Shown here: one piece after another, positions 8,953-17,656 of the stretch
Numbering within the stretch: position 1 is the stretch's first letter
How the letters are laid out: every line of letters begins with the position of its first letter
Assembly: GCA_036378675.1 (NCBI GenBank)
Contig: DASUWA010000027.1
Location: forward strand, 111,807-175,806
Length of the DNA stretch: 64,000 bases
Direction of reading: 5' to 3'
From: Acidimicrobiales bacterium
GTDB taxonomy: Bacteria > Actinomycetota > Acidimicrobiia > Acidimicrobiales > Palsa-688
Made by a program: the position numbers and the translations under genes
The notes under the pieces: model-generated
Seen by the model: only the letters and a program-made list of their open reading frames with translations
Told to the model about the DNA's origin: nothing
The model's database searches: none

Positions 8953-10422
8953 TCATCCAAGCGAGACGCACACGTTCTTGAGTCGCACGAACTCGTGCAC
9001 TCCCCACCGGCCGCCCTCGACACCATGCCCGCTGCCCCGCCACCCTCCAAATGGGGCGGCAGGAGGGAGCGCCGCCATACCGTTCACCGATACATAGCCG
9101 GCGTCAAGCGCAGCCGCCACCCGGTGGGCTCGCCGCAGGTCGTTCGTCCACACGTAGCCAGCCAGGCCGTACTTCGTGCCGTTCGCTATCGCCAACGCCT
9201 CGTCCTCATCGTCGAAAGGCATCACCGCCAGCACCGGGCCGAAGATCTCCTCCTGTGCCAGCGGACTAGCCGGGTCCACATCGCCGAAGACCGTGGGCTG
9301 CACGAAGGCGCCCGCCGCAAGCGCCCCGCCCGCGCGTTGGCCGCCGGTGAGCAGCACCCCGTCGCCGCGGTGGCGGGCGTCCTCCACTACTGAAAGGACG
9401 CGTTCGCAGGCCGCCTCGCCCGCGAGGGGGCCCATCGTCGTCGATGGTTCGAAGGGGTCGCCGAGCCGCGCCTTCTCTGCAGTGGCGACGACCGCAGCGA
9501 CCACCTCGTCGTGAATGGCGCGGTCGACCAGCAGCCGCGTCGGCAAGAAGCAACCCTGCCCGCTGTTCTGGATCGTGCCGAGTAAAGCCCCGAGCTTTCC
9601 GACGACGGTCGGCTCAGTGTCGGCGAAGACAATCGACGCCGACTTGCCACCAAGTTCAAGTACAACCGGGGTGTGGTTCTCCGCGGCGGCACGGGCAACC
9701 GCGCGGGCTGCAGAACTACCTCCGGTAAAGCTGATCTTGTCGACACCGGGGTGCGCGCACAAGGCATGACCTGCCCCAGGACCGCCCGGCATGACATTGA
9801 TGACCCCCGGTGGGACAACTTCCTCACAAATACGTGCGAACCTCAGAGCGGAGAACGGAGCCAGCTCCGAGGGCTTGACCACGACCGCGTTTCCAGCGGC
9901 TATGGCCGGTGCCACCTTCAAGGCAATCGAGACGACCGGGCCGTTCCAGGGCGTTATTGCGGCGACCACCCCGTACGGGTTCGCAACCACGTAGTCGAGC
10001 ACCGCGCCCCCGGCAGGGACCACGGTCCCGTCGAGCTTGTCAGCCCACCCCGCGAAGTACCGGAACCACTCCGCCGCGAGAGCGACACCGGCACGCGTCG
10101 CCCGTATCGGTTGCCCCATCTCCAGCGTCTGCAAGGCCGCCAGGTCTCCGGCGGCTGCGACGATCGCGTCGGCCAGCGACGAAAGGAGCAAGCGACGCCG
10201 CACTGGATCGGCCAGCTCACCGCGCTGGAGCGCGTCGCGCGCGGCTTTTACTGCGAAATCAACTTCGACACTGCCAGCCAATTGGTGCTTGCCGACAACC
10301 TCCCCCGTTGCCGGATCGTGGTGGGTTCTCTCGCCACCCGTCGAGCCCTCGAGCCACAATCCGTCAACGAAGAGCCGGCCGTCCGGGACCTGCCGAAGCG
10401 CGTCATCGCGCGTGATCGTCAC
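8953..10422 (-). CDS. Aldehyde dehydrogenase (NAD(P)+-dependent)
   Basis: A 489-residue ALDH with TPWNGP in the cofactor region, LELGGKSASIV with the general-base Glu, and the catalytic Cys in NSGQGCF. It is only distantly similar to the ALDH at the window start, so the island carries two non-redundant enzymes. It lies downstream of the P450 gene on the same strand with a 40-base gap and is probably cotranscribed from the divergent promoter at 11.7 kb. The P450 could make the alcohol or aldehyde that this enzyme oxidises. Confidence 0.93.
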   Translation of the reverse strand: MTITRDDALRQVPDGRLFVDGLWLEGSTGGERTHHDPATGEVVGKHQLAGSVEVDFAVKAARDALQRGELADPVRRRLLLSSLADAIVAAAGDLAALQTLEMGQPIRATRAGVALAAEWFRYFAGWADKLDGTVVPAGGAVLDYVVANPYGVVAAITPWNGPVVSIALKVAPAIAAGNAVVVKPSELAPFSALRFARICEEVVPPGVINVMPGGPGAGHALCAHPGVDKISFTGGSSAARAVARAAAENHTPVVLELGGKSASIVFADTEPTVVGKLGALLGTIQNSGQGCFLPTRLLVDRAIHDEVVAAVVATAEKARLGDPFEPSTTMGPLAGEAACERVLSVVEDARHRGDGVLLTGGQRAGGALAAGAFVQPTVFGDVDPASPLAQEEIFGPVLAVMPFDDEDEALAIANGTKYGLAGYVWTNDLRRAHRVAAALDAGYVSVNGMAALPPAAPFGGWRGSGHGVEGGRWGVHEFVRLKNVCVSLG

Positions 10423-10462
10423 GGGCCGTAGGTCGCCCCGTTGGCAAGCACCCGGGCGCCCA

Positions 10463-11680
10463 TCAGAAGACCAGATTCAAGTGGTCCGGCCCGGCCACGC
10501 CGCCGCCGTGGAACTGAACGGCAGCCCCGTCCTCGAGCCGGTAATCCGGGATTCGGCGATGCCACTCCTCCATGGCGATAGTCATTTCCAGGCGCGCCAG
10601 ATGGGATCCGAGGCAGCGGTGTGGCCCGGCGGCGAACGCCAGGTGCCGGTTCGGCGTCCGGCGGAAATCGATGATGTCGGAGTGGGGGAACTGCCGGGGA
10701 TCGCGACCGGCGGCAGCCGTGGGAAGCATGATCCGTTCCCCTGCCTTCATCGAGACGCCGGCGAACTCGATATCGCGCGTGATGTACCTGCCGTCGGCCA
10801 CGAACGAGTGATAGCGAAGCAATTCCTCGATCGCTGACGGGATCAGTCCCGGCTCTGTCACAACCTGGCGGCGGTGATCCGGATTGCTGGCAAGGAACGC
10901 CCAGCAGAATCCCAACGCCGACGTGACAGTATCGAGCCCCGCCATGAACAGCAGAACGGCGAACGCAAGGACGTCTTCTTCGGGGAGCTGTGCACCATCC
11001 AGCTCGGCGGCGAGCAGCGTGCTGATGAGGTCGTCGCCGGGTTTGTTCCTCCGCTTGGCGATGTGCTGCCGTAGGTACGACGTGAGTTGGGTGCTGGCCA
11101 GGTCCTTCGCTGCCTTGCCGTCTGCGTCATCCTGGACGTGAAGAATCGTGTCATTCCAGTCAAGGAATCGCTTCGTGTCATCGGGCGGTAGTCCCATGAA
11201 GCGGAGAAAGATGCTCGTCGGGAGCGGTCTGGCGAAATCCTCGATTAAGTCGCACCTCCCTTCGCCGCACACTTCCCCGATGAGTGATCGGCACAAGGAC
11301 CGAATGTCGCCCTCCCAAGCCCGAACGTTCGCCGGGCCGAACGGGCGGTTGAGCAGATGGCGGTACTTCGTGTGCTCGGGCGGATCCAGGGTGATCGGCA
11401 GCATTCGCACCTCGCGACCGGGGATCGCCTGCATGCGGCTGGAGAACAGGTCGCTTCGCTGGAAGGCCTCGTGGATGTCCTCGTATCGGGTCAGGCACCA
11501 GAACCCACCGTGGAAGGGACTCCAGAACACCCGACGGCGGTCGCGCAACTCGTCCCAGAACCCGACCGGGTTTCGGAGGAAGGCTTCTGAGTTGTAGTGC
11601 TCCAGCGGATACGTCAGATCCCTTGGGACGTGGGAAGGCCGGGTGGTCACAGCCATACCTGCCGACGACTTGTACGACAC
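10463..11680 (-). CDS. Cytochrome P450
   Basis: A 405-residue soluble bacterial P450. The I-helix oxygen-activation motif is FMAGLDTVTSA, the ExxR motif is EELLR, and the haem-ligand loop is FAAGPHRCLG with Cys at about residue 356. It would hydroxylate an aliphatic or terpenoid-like substrate using a ferredoxin partner that is not encoded nearby. The GTG start at 11680 has AGGAGG eight bases upstream and is preferred over the internal ATG nine codons later. It diverges from the CoA-transferase gene across a shared palindromic operator. Confidence 0.94.
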   Translation of the reverse strand: MSYKSSAGMAVTTRPSHVPRDLTYPLEHYNSEAFLRNPVGFWDELRDRRRVFWSPFHGGFWCLTRYEDIHEAFQRSDLFSSRMQAIPGREVRMLPITLDPPEHTKYRHLLNRPFGPANVRAWEGDIRSLCRSLIGEVCGEGRCDLIEDFARPLPTSIFLRFMGLPPDDTKRFLDWNDTILHVQDDADGKAAKDLASTQLTSYLRQHIAKRRNKPGDDLISTLLAAELDGAQLPEEDVLAFAVLLFMAGLDTVTSALGFCWAFLASNPDHRRQVVTEPGLIPSAIEELLRYHSFVADGRYITRDIEFAGVSMKAGERIMLPTAAAGRDPRQFPHSDIIDFRRTPNRHLAFAAGPHRCLGSHLARLEMTIAMEEWHRRIPDYRLEDGAAVQFHGGGVAGPDHLNLVF

Positions 11681-11713
11681 CGACGGTCCCTCCTTTTTCG
11701 GGCCTCGCTTAAG

Positions 11714-11732
11714 TCGTTATACTATTCATCGA
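11714..11732. promoter_or_regulatory. 19-bp palindromic operator, copy 2 (divergent promoter)
   Basis: This is identical to copy 1 over all 19 bases. It sits between the divergent P450 and CoA-transferase genes. The internal TATACT (11718-11723) is a good plus-strand -10 about 40 bases before the CoA-transferase GTG, so binding here would block both promoters. Confidence 0.75.
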
Positions 11733-11762
11733 TTTAGCGCCACGGCAACCACGGAGACCGAC

Positions 11763-12965
11763 GTGACGAAACCCTTCAACGGCGTGCGGGTCATCGAGGT
11801 AGCGGCCTGGACCTTCGTGCCGGCCGCCGCCGCCATCCTTGCGGACCTCGGGGCTGACGTAATCAAGGTCGAGCCGCCGAGCGGCGACCCACAACGGGCG
11901 CTACGCAACCGCCTGCAGTCCGAAGATCCCGATGCGCCGAACCCATTCCTCGAGATCCCGAACCGGGGAAAGCGAAGCATCACGCTGGACCTGGGGACGA
12001 CGAACGGCCGGAGCGTGCTGCTCGAGCTAGCAGCGACCGCAGACGTGTTCCTGACGAGCTACCTGGAGCCCGTACGACGGAAACTCGCCATCGACGTCGA
12101 TGACCTCCGCGCCGTCAACGACCGATTGGTATACGTGCGCGGCAGTGGCTGGGGCCCAACGGGACCGATGGCCGAGCGCGGCGGATTCGACCTCGCCGCG
12201 GCGTGGGCGACGGCATCCATGGCGACACGCATGAGCCGCGGCGGGGATGAACCGATGTGGCAGCCCTCGGCGTTCTACGACCTGCTCGGCGCCAACACAC
12301 TCGCCGGCGCGATCGGGACCGCGCTCTTCCATCGCGCCCACACCGAAGAGGCCACGGTTGTCGATGTATCGCTGCTCAACGTCGGCGTGTGGTCGCTCGG
12401 TCCCGACCTCATGGCTGCGCCGAGCGCAGGGGCTCAACCCGACCGCGACCGCAGCGGAGTGAGCAACCCCATCGCCAACTCGTACCGGACGTCAGACGGC
12501 CGTTGGTTGTATCTCGTCTGCCTGCAAGCAGACCGTTTCTGGAGCGAGCTGTGCCAGCTCATTGGGCGTGAGGACCTTGCGGACGACGTTCGCTTCCGTG
12601 ATTCGCGCAACCGCGCCACAAACGCTGTCGAATGCATCCGCGAACTCGACGAGACGTTCTCACAACGCACCCTGTCCGAATGGGATGACGTGCTCGCCCC
12701 CTTCTCAGGCGTTTGGGCTCCCGCGCTCGAGCCCATAGAACTACAAAGCCACCTCCAGGTCGATGCGAACGGTTACCTCGCGACAGGTCACACGATCACG
12801 GGTCGCGAGTACCGCCTCCCGGCGCCGCCAATGCAGTTCGGCGGTCCCGTGCGACCCGCCGGTCCCGCACCGGAAGCTGGCCAGCATACCGAAGAGGTGC
12901 TCCTCGAGCTCGGGCGATCCTGGGACGAGATCTCCGAGCTGCGCACCACGGGGGCTCTCGGCTAA
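11763..12965 (+). CDS. CaiB/BaiF family (class III) CoA-transferase
   Basis: A 400-residue formyl-CoA-transferase-fold enzyme that moves CoA between carboxylic acids. The N-terminus GVRVIEVAAWTFVPAAAAILADLGADVIKVE is diagnostic in character. The catalytic Asp is expected in AERGGFDLAA. The GTG at 11763 is chosen because the family fold begins directly after it and the predicted promoter lies 40 bases upstream; a longer open frame reaches back into the P450 promoter and is unlikely. It ends 55 bases before the convergent crotonase gene. Confidence 0.92.
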   Translation: MTKPFNGVRVIEVAAWTFVPAAAAILADLGADVIKVEPPSGDPQRALRNRLQSEDPDAPNPFLEIPNRGKRSITLDLGTTNGRSVLLELAATADVFLTSYLEPVRRKLAIDVDDLRAVNDRLVYVRGSGWGPTGPMAERGGFDLAAAWATASMATRMSRGGDEPMWQPSAFYDLLGANTLAGAIGTALFHRAHTEEATVVDVSLLNVGVWSLGPDLMAAPSAGAQPDRDRSGVSNPIANSYRTSDGRWLYLVCLQADRFWSELCQLIGREDLADDVRFRDSRNRATNAVECIRELDETFSQRTLSEWDDVLAPFSGVWAPALEPIELQSHLQVDANGYLATGHTITGREYRLPAPPMQFGGPVRPAGPAPEAGQHTEEVLLELGRSWDEISELRTTGALG

Positions 12966-13020
12966 GCCAGCGACGCGGGACCCGCGTCGGGGGCACGACC
13001 CATCAACCCGCGCTGAAGTG

Positions 13021-13836
13021 CTACCGCCATTGGTACCTCACTCGTTCCTTGGTGAAGACCGTCGCTCGCTGCGCACGGGCGTCCTCGAGCTGGCTGGCGA
13101 GGACTTGTGTCCGGTTCTCGAGGTCGATGGCGGCCTGCTGACCGGGTATCTCGAGCGCCGACCACATAACCTCCTTCGTCATCCAGACGCCGAAGGGGCT
13201 GTTGGTGGCGATCTCTGCTGCAAGGTCGGTAGCGACGTCGATGAGTTGGTCGTCCGGCACGACATCGACCACGAGCTGCATCTCCCGTGCCGCCTGGGAG
13301 TCGATCAGTCTCCCGGTGAGCATCAGCAGGTGAGCGTTGCCTGCGCCGACGATGCGAGGCAGGAGCCAGCTCGTCGAGATATCCGCACCCGACACGCCGA
13401 CCTTTATGAAGCTGGCGGCGAACCGCGCGCTGGTCGCCGCCAAGCGAACATCAGCAGCCAGCACCAGGGCCAGCCCTCCGCCGGCAGCAGGCCCATTGAC
13501 AGCGGCGATGATCGGTTTGCGCAGGCGCCGCATGCTTGTCACCAATCCGGCTATGTGCTGCTGAAGGAGGAAGTTGGCCGGGATGTCCCCGAGCGATTCG
13601 CTGTGGGGGGCGTCCCCCATACCTGTCAGGTCGGCCCCGGAGCAGAAACCGCGGCCTGAGCCGGTCAGGATGACGCATCTCACCGACGGGTCCGCATCTG
13701 CCTCGGCGAGAGCAGCTGTCAGCGCCGAGATCAGCTCGACGTTGAGAGCGTTCAACCGCTCCGGGCGGTGCATGGTCAGGAGGCGCACCCCGCCCGACTG
13801 AGCCTCCACGAGGACCGTAGGCGCCTGCGGGTTCAC
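13021..13836 (-). CDS. Enoyl-CoA hydratase/isomerase (crotonase family)
   Basis: A 271-residue crotonase. The oxyanion-hole segments GFCSGADL and AAVNGPAAGGGLAL are present. The region where hydratases carry the second catalytic Glu reads VGVSGADISTSW, so hydratase activity is not certain and isomerase or hydrolase chemistry is possible. The GTG start is only 8 bases from the palindromic operator at 13844, which suggests a leaderless or near-leaderless transcript. It is divergent from the second P450. Confidence 0.9.
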   Translation of the reverse strand: MNPQAPTVLVEAQSGGVRLLTMHRPERLNALNVELISALTAALAEADADPSVRCVILTGSGRGFCSGADLTGMGDAPHSESLGDIPANFLLQQHIAGLVTSMRRLRKPIIAAVNGPAAGGGLALVLAADVRLAATSARFAASFIKVGVSGADISTSWLLPRIVGAGNAHLLMLTGRLIDSQAAREMQLVVDVVPDDQLIDVATDLAAEIATNSPFGVWMTKEVMWSALEIPGQQAAIDLENRTQVLASQLEDARAQRATVFTKERVRYQWR

Positions 13837-13843
13837 CGAGATA

Positions 13844-13862
13844 TCGTTGCATAATTCATCGA
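13844..13862. promoter_or_regulatory. 19-bp palindromic operator, copy 3 (divergent promoter)
   Basis: TCGTTGCATAATTCATCGA is the most symmetrical copy: TCGnTGnAT, one base, ATnCAnCGA. It separates the divergent crotonase and P450 genes. CATAAT inside it could be the plus-strand -10 for the P450 at 13882. Confidence 0.72.
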
Positions 13863-13881
13863 CTTATGGCAAGATCGAGCG

Positions 13882-15081
13882 GTGCAGCTGGCCGAACACG
13901 TCGATCCGGCGCTGGTCCGCGACTTCGACTACCACGGTGGCGCCGCGTTCCTGGTTGACCCCTTCCAGGCACTTGACCGCACTCGCGGCGACCGCGCATT
14001 CTTCTCCTCGTCCTACGGCGGTTACTGGGTTCTGACGCGGTCCGCAGACATCCGCGAAGCCTTCCAGCGCCCAGATCTCTTCTCGAGCGAGCAATTCTCG
14101 ATCCCCGCCGGGGTCTACCCGCGAACCATGCGGCCACTAGCGCTCGACCCGCCCGACCACACACGGTATCGGCAGCCGCTGGCGCCACTCTTCGCACCGG
14201 GACCGGTTGCCCGCCGAGAGCCTGAGCTGCGGCGCGTTTGCGCCGGACTCGTGAACAGGTTCGCTACCGCCGGCCGATCCGACCTTGTCGTCGATCTGGC
14301 TCGTCCGTTCCCGACGACCGTGTTCGTCTCCATGCTCGGCCTGCCATTGAGCGAGGCAACGACGTTCGAGCGCTGGAACCACGACCTCACCCACGCCTAC
14401 CACGATCCGTCGCTCCGGAAGGAGGCGGCGCGCAGCATCATCGAGCACCTCGACGAGGTCGTCTCGGCGCGCAGAAACGAAGATACGGGCGACCGTGAGG
14501 ACCTCCTCTCGACGCTGATGCGTTCGAAGGTCGACGGGCGACTTCTCAACCACGAAGAGCTTGTCGACTACGCCTTCATGTTGTTCGTCGCCGGGCTGGA
14601 CACGGTCACTGCCATGTTGGGCTTCAGTTTCTACTGCCTCGCGACCCGGCCTGACATCCGCGAGCAACTAGTCGCCCGACCTGAGGTTGTGCGCGGAGCG
14701 GTTGAGGAGTTTCTGCGCGCCCACGCCATCATCAACACGGCGCGGGTCGTGAAGGAAGACGTGACATTTGCGGGCGTAAGGATGGGTGCGGGTGACCGTG
14801 TGCTCCTGTCGACGGCGCTTGCCTCACGAGACCCGGAGGAGTTTGACCAGCCCGACGCGATCGTCGTGGAGCGCGAGGTCAACCGCCACTTGGCGTTCGG
14901 GGCCGGCCCACATCGCTGCGTCGGTTCGCACTTGGCGCGGCTCGAGCTGGCGATCGCCGTCGAGGAGGTGCTCGCGCGGATCCCGGACTTCCATCTGGCA
15001 ACCGGCGAGCAGCCCGTGATCCACGCCGGTGGCTCGTTCGGTATCGATCGGCTTGTCGTCGAGTGGGAGGCGCAGACCTGA
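13882..15081 (+). CDS. Cytochrome P450
   Basis: A 399-residue P450 paralogous to the one at 10.5 kb. It has the I-helix FVAGLDTVTA, ExxR in EEFLR, and the haem loop FGAGPHRCVG with Cys at about residue 346. The two P450s share strong similarity around the haem loop (GSHLARLE) but differ at the N-terminus, so they may act at different positions of one substrate. It is transcribed from the palindrome-bearing divergent promoter. A hairpin 11-34 bases after the stop may terminate transcription. Confidence 0.94.
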   Translation: MQLAEHVDPALVRDFDYHGGAAFLVDPFQALDRTRGDRAFFSSSYGGYWVLTRSADIREAFQRPDLFSSEQFSIPAGVYPRTMRPLALDPPDHTRYRQPLAPLFAPGPVARREPELRRVCAGLVNRFATAGRSDLVVDLARPFPTTVFVSMLGLPLSEATTFERWNHDLTHAYHDPSLRKEAARSIIEHLDEVVSARRNEDTGDREDLLSTLMRSKVDGRLLNHEELVDYAFMLFVAGLDTVTAMLGFSFYCLATRPDIREQLVARPEVVRGAVEEFLRAHAIINTARVVKEDVTFAGVRMGAGDRVLLSTALASRDPEEFDQPDAIVVEREVNRHLAFGAGPHRCVGSHLARLELAIAVEEVLARIPDFHLATGEQPVIHAGGSFGIDRLVVEWEAQT

Positions 15082-15091
15082 CAATTCTGTG

Positions 15092-15115
15092 ATCCCTACT
15101 CCGATAAGTAGGGAT
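15092..15115 (+). terminator. Hairpin downstream of P450
   Basis: ATCCCTACT and AGTAGGGAT form a perfect 9-bp stem with a 6-base CCGATA loop. There is no T tract after it, so termination efficiency is uncertain. Confidence 0.55.
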
Positions 15116-15234
15116 AGCGGCGGAAACAAGACCATCTCGTCGGTGATGGGGGTTCACGAAGAACCGGCCCGACTTGTCAGAGCGATGCATCTTCCGAGTC
15201 GGGGTTGCAACGCCGCCGACCGCTGGATCAGCGC

Positions 15235-15558
15235 TCAGTATTGGATGTCGAGGGCGTAGCGGAGGGCTTGGTCGAGCCTGATGCGGGTTTCGAGGTCGAG
15301 CTGGCCGACGCGTTCCTCGTCGAAAAACGCGGTGGGAACCGTTATGAGGTTGTCACAGCTGATGACGCTCTGATCGGGAAGGCCTCCGGCGGGCCCGATT
15401 TCAACCTCCGAGCGGATACCACGGATCGTTCGGGTGATCGGCGCGCAGGTGAGGGCGGTGAGAACAGCGATGGCGGCGTCGCGGGTGAGGACACAGACGG
15501 GCCGCCGCCCAGCCGGTGGCCCCAAGTCGGCCCAGATGATGTCGCCGCGTTCTACCAC
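15235..15558 (-). CDS. MazF/PemK family toxin (endoribonuclease)
   Basis: A 107-residue protein with the MazF N-terminus RGDIIWADLGPPAGRRPVCVLTRD, including the conserved GDI and RPV elements, and the VPTAFFDEERVGQLD C-terminal half. MazF toxins cleave mRNA at short motifs and are held by an antitoxin encoded just upstream. Here the start overlaps the end of the ribbon-helix-helix gene by 7 bases, as is usual for such pairs. Confidence 0.88.
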   Translation of the reverse strand: MVERGDIIWADLGPPAGRRPVCVLTRDAAIAVLTALTCAPITRTIRGIRSEVEIGPAGGLPDQSVISCDNLITVPTAFFDEERVGQLDLETRIRLDQALRYALDIQY

Positions 15559-15803
15559 TCGGGAGCGGTCAGTGAAGCCAGTCGCGAAGCGGCGGAGACG
15601 ATCGCCGGATCTTGTGGCAGCCTCCGGTAGGACTCCTGCAGCGCCCGGTCGGCATCGGCGAGTTCAGCGGCTTCGAGGACTGCGGCGGCGCCGCGACGGA
15701 GTAGTTCCGAGCGATTGGTTCCTTTCCGCTCGGCCAGCCCGTCAAGGCGGTCAACGAGGTCGTCGTCGAGCTGGACGAGCACTTCTCTTCGTCCCATCAC
15801 CAT
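15552..15803 (-). CDS. Ribbon-helix-helix antitoxin (CopG/MazE-like)
   Basis: An 83-residue protein with the RHH pattern RREVLVQLDDDLVDRLDGLAERKGTNRSELLRR: a DNA-binding beta strand, two helices, then a C-terminal toxin-binding tail. It would neutralise the MazF-like toxin and repress the operon. ATG at 15803 or 15797 could be the start. Both lie in or beside a 20-bp palindrome, so autoregulation by direct promoter occlusion is likely. Confidence 0.87.
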   Translation of the reverse strand: MVMGRREVLVQLDDDLVDRLDGLAERKGTNRSELLRRGAAAVLEAAELADADRALQESYRRLPQDPAIVSAASRLASLTAPEW

Positions 15804-15819
15804 ATGCTATACCATATGG
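15800..15819. promoter_or_regulatory. Palindromic operator of the toxin-antitoxin operon
   Basis: CCATATGCTATACCATATGG is a 20-bp palindrome with only one mismatched base pair. It overlaps the antitoxin start region, the expected site for RHH autorepression. Confidence 0.7.
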
Positions 15820-15820
15820 T

Positions 15821-16095
15821 CGCTCCTTCGGACGACAGGGCCCCCGCCGGGCTCGGCTGCGTGACCGCGGGCGACGAATCATTTACCTAGTTGCCGGGCA
15901 TCTGATGGGCCTCAAATGTAGGAACCTGAGGCGCGGAACACCTGTTCAACTCAGGTGAAGGGATACTGCTTAATTGCGGTCTGTCTCCCCCCCTTTCCGT
16001 CTGGTGCCGTCCAAGATGATCCGGTACGTCTCACACGACACGGGGGATGAGCCATGCAGAAGAATCGCGCGTCGCTCGGTCGCCGTCGTTCGTGC
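15821..16095. other. Intergenic region with no recognised gene
   Basis: Between the antitoxin promoter and the next convergent hairpin I see no convincing coding frame, tRNA or repeat. Confidence 0.5.
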
Positions 16096-16140
16096 CCGAT
16101 CACTGGTCGGGTCGCATAGTTACGGGCGCTCAGTGATCGG
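16096..16140 (-). terminator. Long-looped inverted repeat at the 3' end of the NADP-oxidoreductase gene
   Basis: CCGATCACTG (16096-16105) and CAGTGATCGG (16131-16140) are a perfect 10-bp inverted repeat with a 25-base loop. The inner arm overlaps the stop codon of the minus-strand gene. It may be a terminator or a protein-binding site. Confidence 0.45.
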
Positions 16141-16900
16141 TCCCGGGGAAGCGGGCGGCTGCGCGGTACAGCCTGAGCCAGTCCTCGAAGTTCGGGGGAC
16201 CCTGCCAGGTCGAGATGATTTGCGCTAGCGCGTCGCGGCGCTTCGGAGCGGCTTCACGGTCAGCCAGACCGAGGGCCTGGCGGAGTTGGTCAACGGTGAG
16301 CTCGGTGGAGTAGGCCGGGGTTCCCACTTGGCAACGCCACGACTCGGCGATCGGGCCTGCGTCCACCGCGTCGAAACCGGTGTCGTCGACCAGCTGCATG
16401 ACGAGATGCTTGCTCTCGGCGGAGTCTCCTGACACTGGCAGGGCGAGTCGGCCGGGCTCACCGGGGGCCTTGCCCTTGTTTGCAAGCGTGGGGCCAAAGA
16501 TCGGGTTCCAGGCGCGAATGACAGGCCGGCCCCACTTTTCCTGCAGCCAGGCGGTCTCCGGCTGCCCGGCGTCGATCGCTTCGATTGGGGCGGCACTCAG
16601 CGGACCGGCGCCGGGTACGGGGTAGTAATTCGACGTGTCCACAACGGTGACATCGCTCGCGATTTTGTTGATGACCGACTTCAATGCGGTCAGTTGCTCG
16701 AAGGGCACGGACACGATGAGAACGTCGACACCGGCAGCCACTTCCGCTGTGGTGACTGCCGTGGCCCCCGTCTCGGCTGCCAAGTCGCTGAGCGAGCCCG
16801 GTCCACGCGAGTTCGCGACGCGGACCTCGTGCCCGGACGCACGAAGCTTACGGATGAGCGTACCGCCTATCGTCCCCGTTCCAATGATTCCGATCTTCAT
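16130..16900 (-). CDS. NADPH-dependent F420 reductase-like NAD(P)-binding protein
   Basis: A 256-residue protein with an N-terminal Rossmann motif (KIGIIGTGTIGGTL) and the ANSRGPGSL segment typical of the coenzyme-F420-dependent NADP oxidoreductase family. The second half (VVDTSNYYPVP onward) fits DUF-type relatives that act as NAD(P)-dependent reductases rather than true F420:NADP oxidoreductases. It is followed on the same strand by an FMN reductase gene further upstream, so this may be a small redox operon. The cofactor partner is not proven. Confidence 0.82.
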   Translation of the reverse strand: MKIGIIGTGTIGGTLIRKLRASGHEVRVANSRGPGSLSDLAAETGATAVTTAEVAAGVDVLIVSVPFEQLTALKSVINKIASDVTVVDTSNYYPVPGAGPLSAAPIEAIDAGQPETAWLQEKWGRPVIRAWNPIFGPTLANKGKAPGEPGRLALPVSGDSAESKHLVMQLVDDTGFDAVDAGPIAESWRCQVGTPAYSTELTVDQLRQALGLADREAAPKRRDALAQIISTWQGPPNFEDWLRLYRAAARFPGTDH

Positions 16901-16932
16901 GACTCTCTAATCTCCATGCTGATTGCTCCTTG

Positions 16933-17592
16933 TCATACGGCCTCGTCTTCGACCTCGTCGACGGCCGCTGCTGCTGCACTGATCCGAAACACCGCGTGGG
17001 GCAATTGACCCTTGCCTCGCGCCGCCTCGAGAGCGCCGGACCACCATTTGAGGTCGTCAAGAGCGACGCCCAGGGCGGTCTCGGTTATGGGGTTGACGGG
17101 CTCGCCGTGTGAGTCGAACGCCCTCGCGACCTCGGGGATGACCACCGCGTTTCGCAGGGGGACCATCTCCGCCTCGACGGCTATCTGAGCGAGGTGCTCG
17201 ATGGCTCGGATTCCGCCGCCTATGCCGACGCTGTAGCCAACGGCCACTACAGGTTTGTTGCGAAAGGCGAAGGAGAGGAAGACGCTGTCAATGGCGTTTT
17301 TGAGCACTCCGGGAACGGAATGGTTGTACTCGGGAGTAATGACCAGGTAAGCGTCGGCTTCTTTGATCTTGCGGTTCCATTTCCCCACGATCGGCGTCGA
17401 GTAGGTGGGGTCGTTCAAGTCCCCCATCGTTCCAGGGTCTTCGGCGAACATAGGCAGGGGCCAGTCGCGAAGATCCAGGACCTCGACGTCGAAGCCGCCG
17501 TGGCTCCGGGCCCGGTCGATCACCCACGTGGCGATCTGATCCGCGGCTCGACCGGGGCGGGTGCTAGCGATGATGATCTGGAGTTTCGACAT
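16933..17592 (-). CDS. NADPH-dependent FMN reductase / flavodoxin-fold quinone reductase
   Basis: A 219-residue flavodoxin-like protein. IIIASTRPGRAAD is the FMN phosphate-binding loop and TPEYNHSVPGVLKNAIDSV is the hallmark second FMN-binding motif of the NADPH-dependent FMN reductase family. It would reduce FMN, quinones or azo compounds with NADPH. It lies 32 bases upstream of the F420-reductase-like gene on the same strand and is probably cotranscribed with it. Confidence 0.9.
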   Translation of the reverse strand: MSKLQIIIASTRPGRAADQIATWVIDRARSHGGFDVEVLDLRDWPLPMFAEDPGTMGDLNDPTYSTPIVGKWNRKIKEADAYLVITPEYNHSVPGVLKNAIDSVFLSFAFRNKPVVAVGYSVGIGGGIRAIEHLAQIAVEAEMVPLRNAVVIPEVARAFDSHGEPVNPITETALGVALDDLKWWSGALEAARGKGQLPHAVFRISAAAAAVDEVEDEAV

Positions 17593-17656
17593 GGTTGCCT
17601 GCTCTGGTCAGTCGTACAAAAGGCCCGAATACCACCGAGGCCGGTGCAGCGGGCGC

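Noticed and set aside
15821..16095. A tRNA or other structured RNA in the gap after the toxin-antitoxin pair
   Set aside because: No cloverleaf arms or conserved T-loop could be found on either strand.
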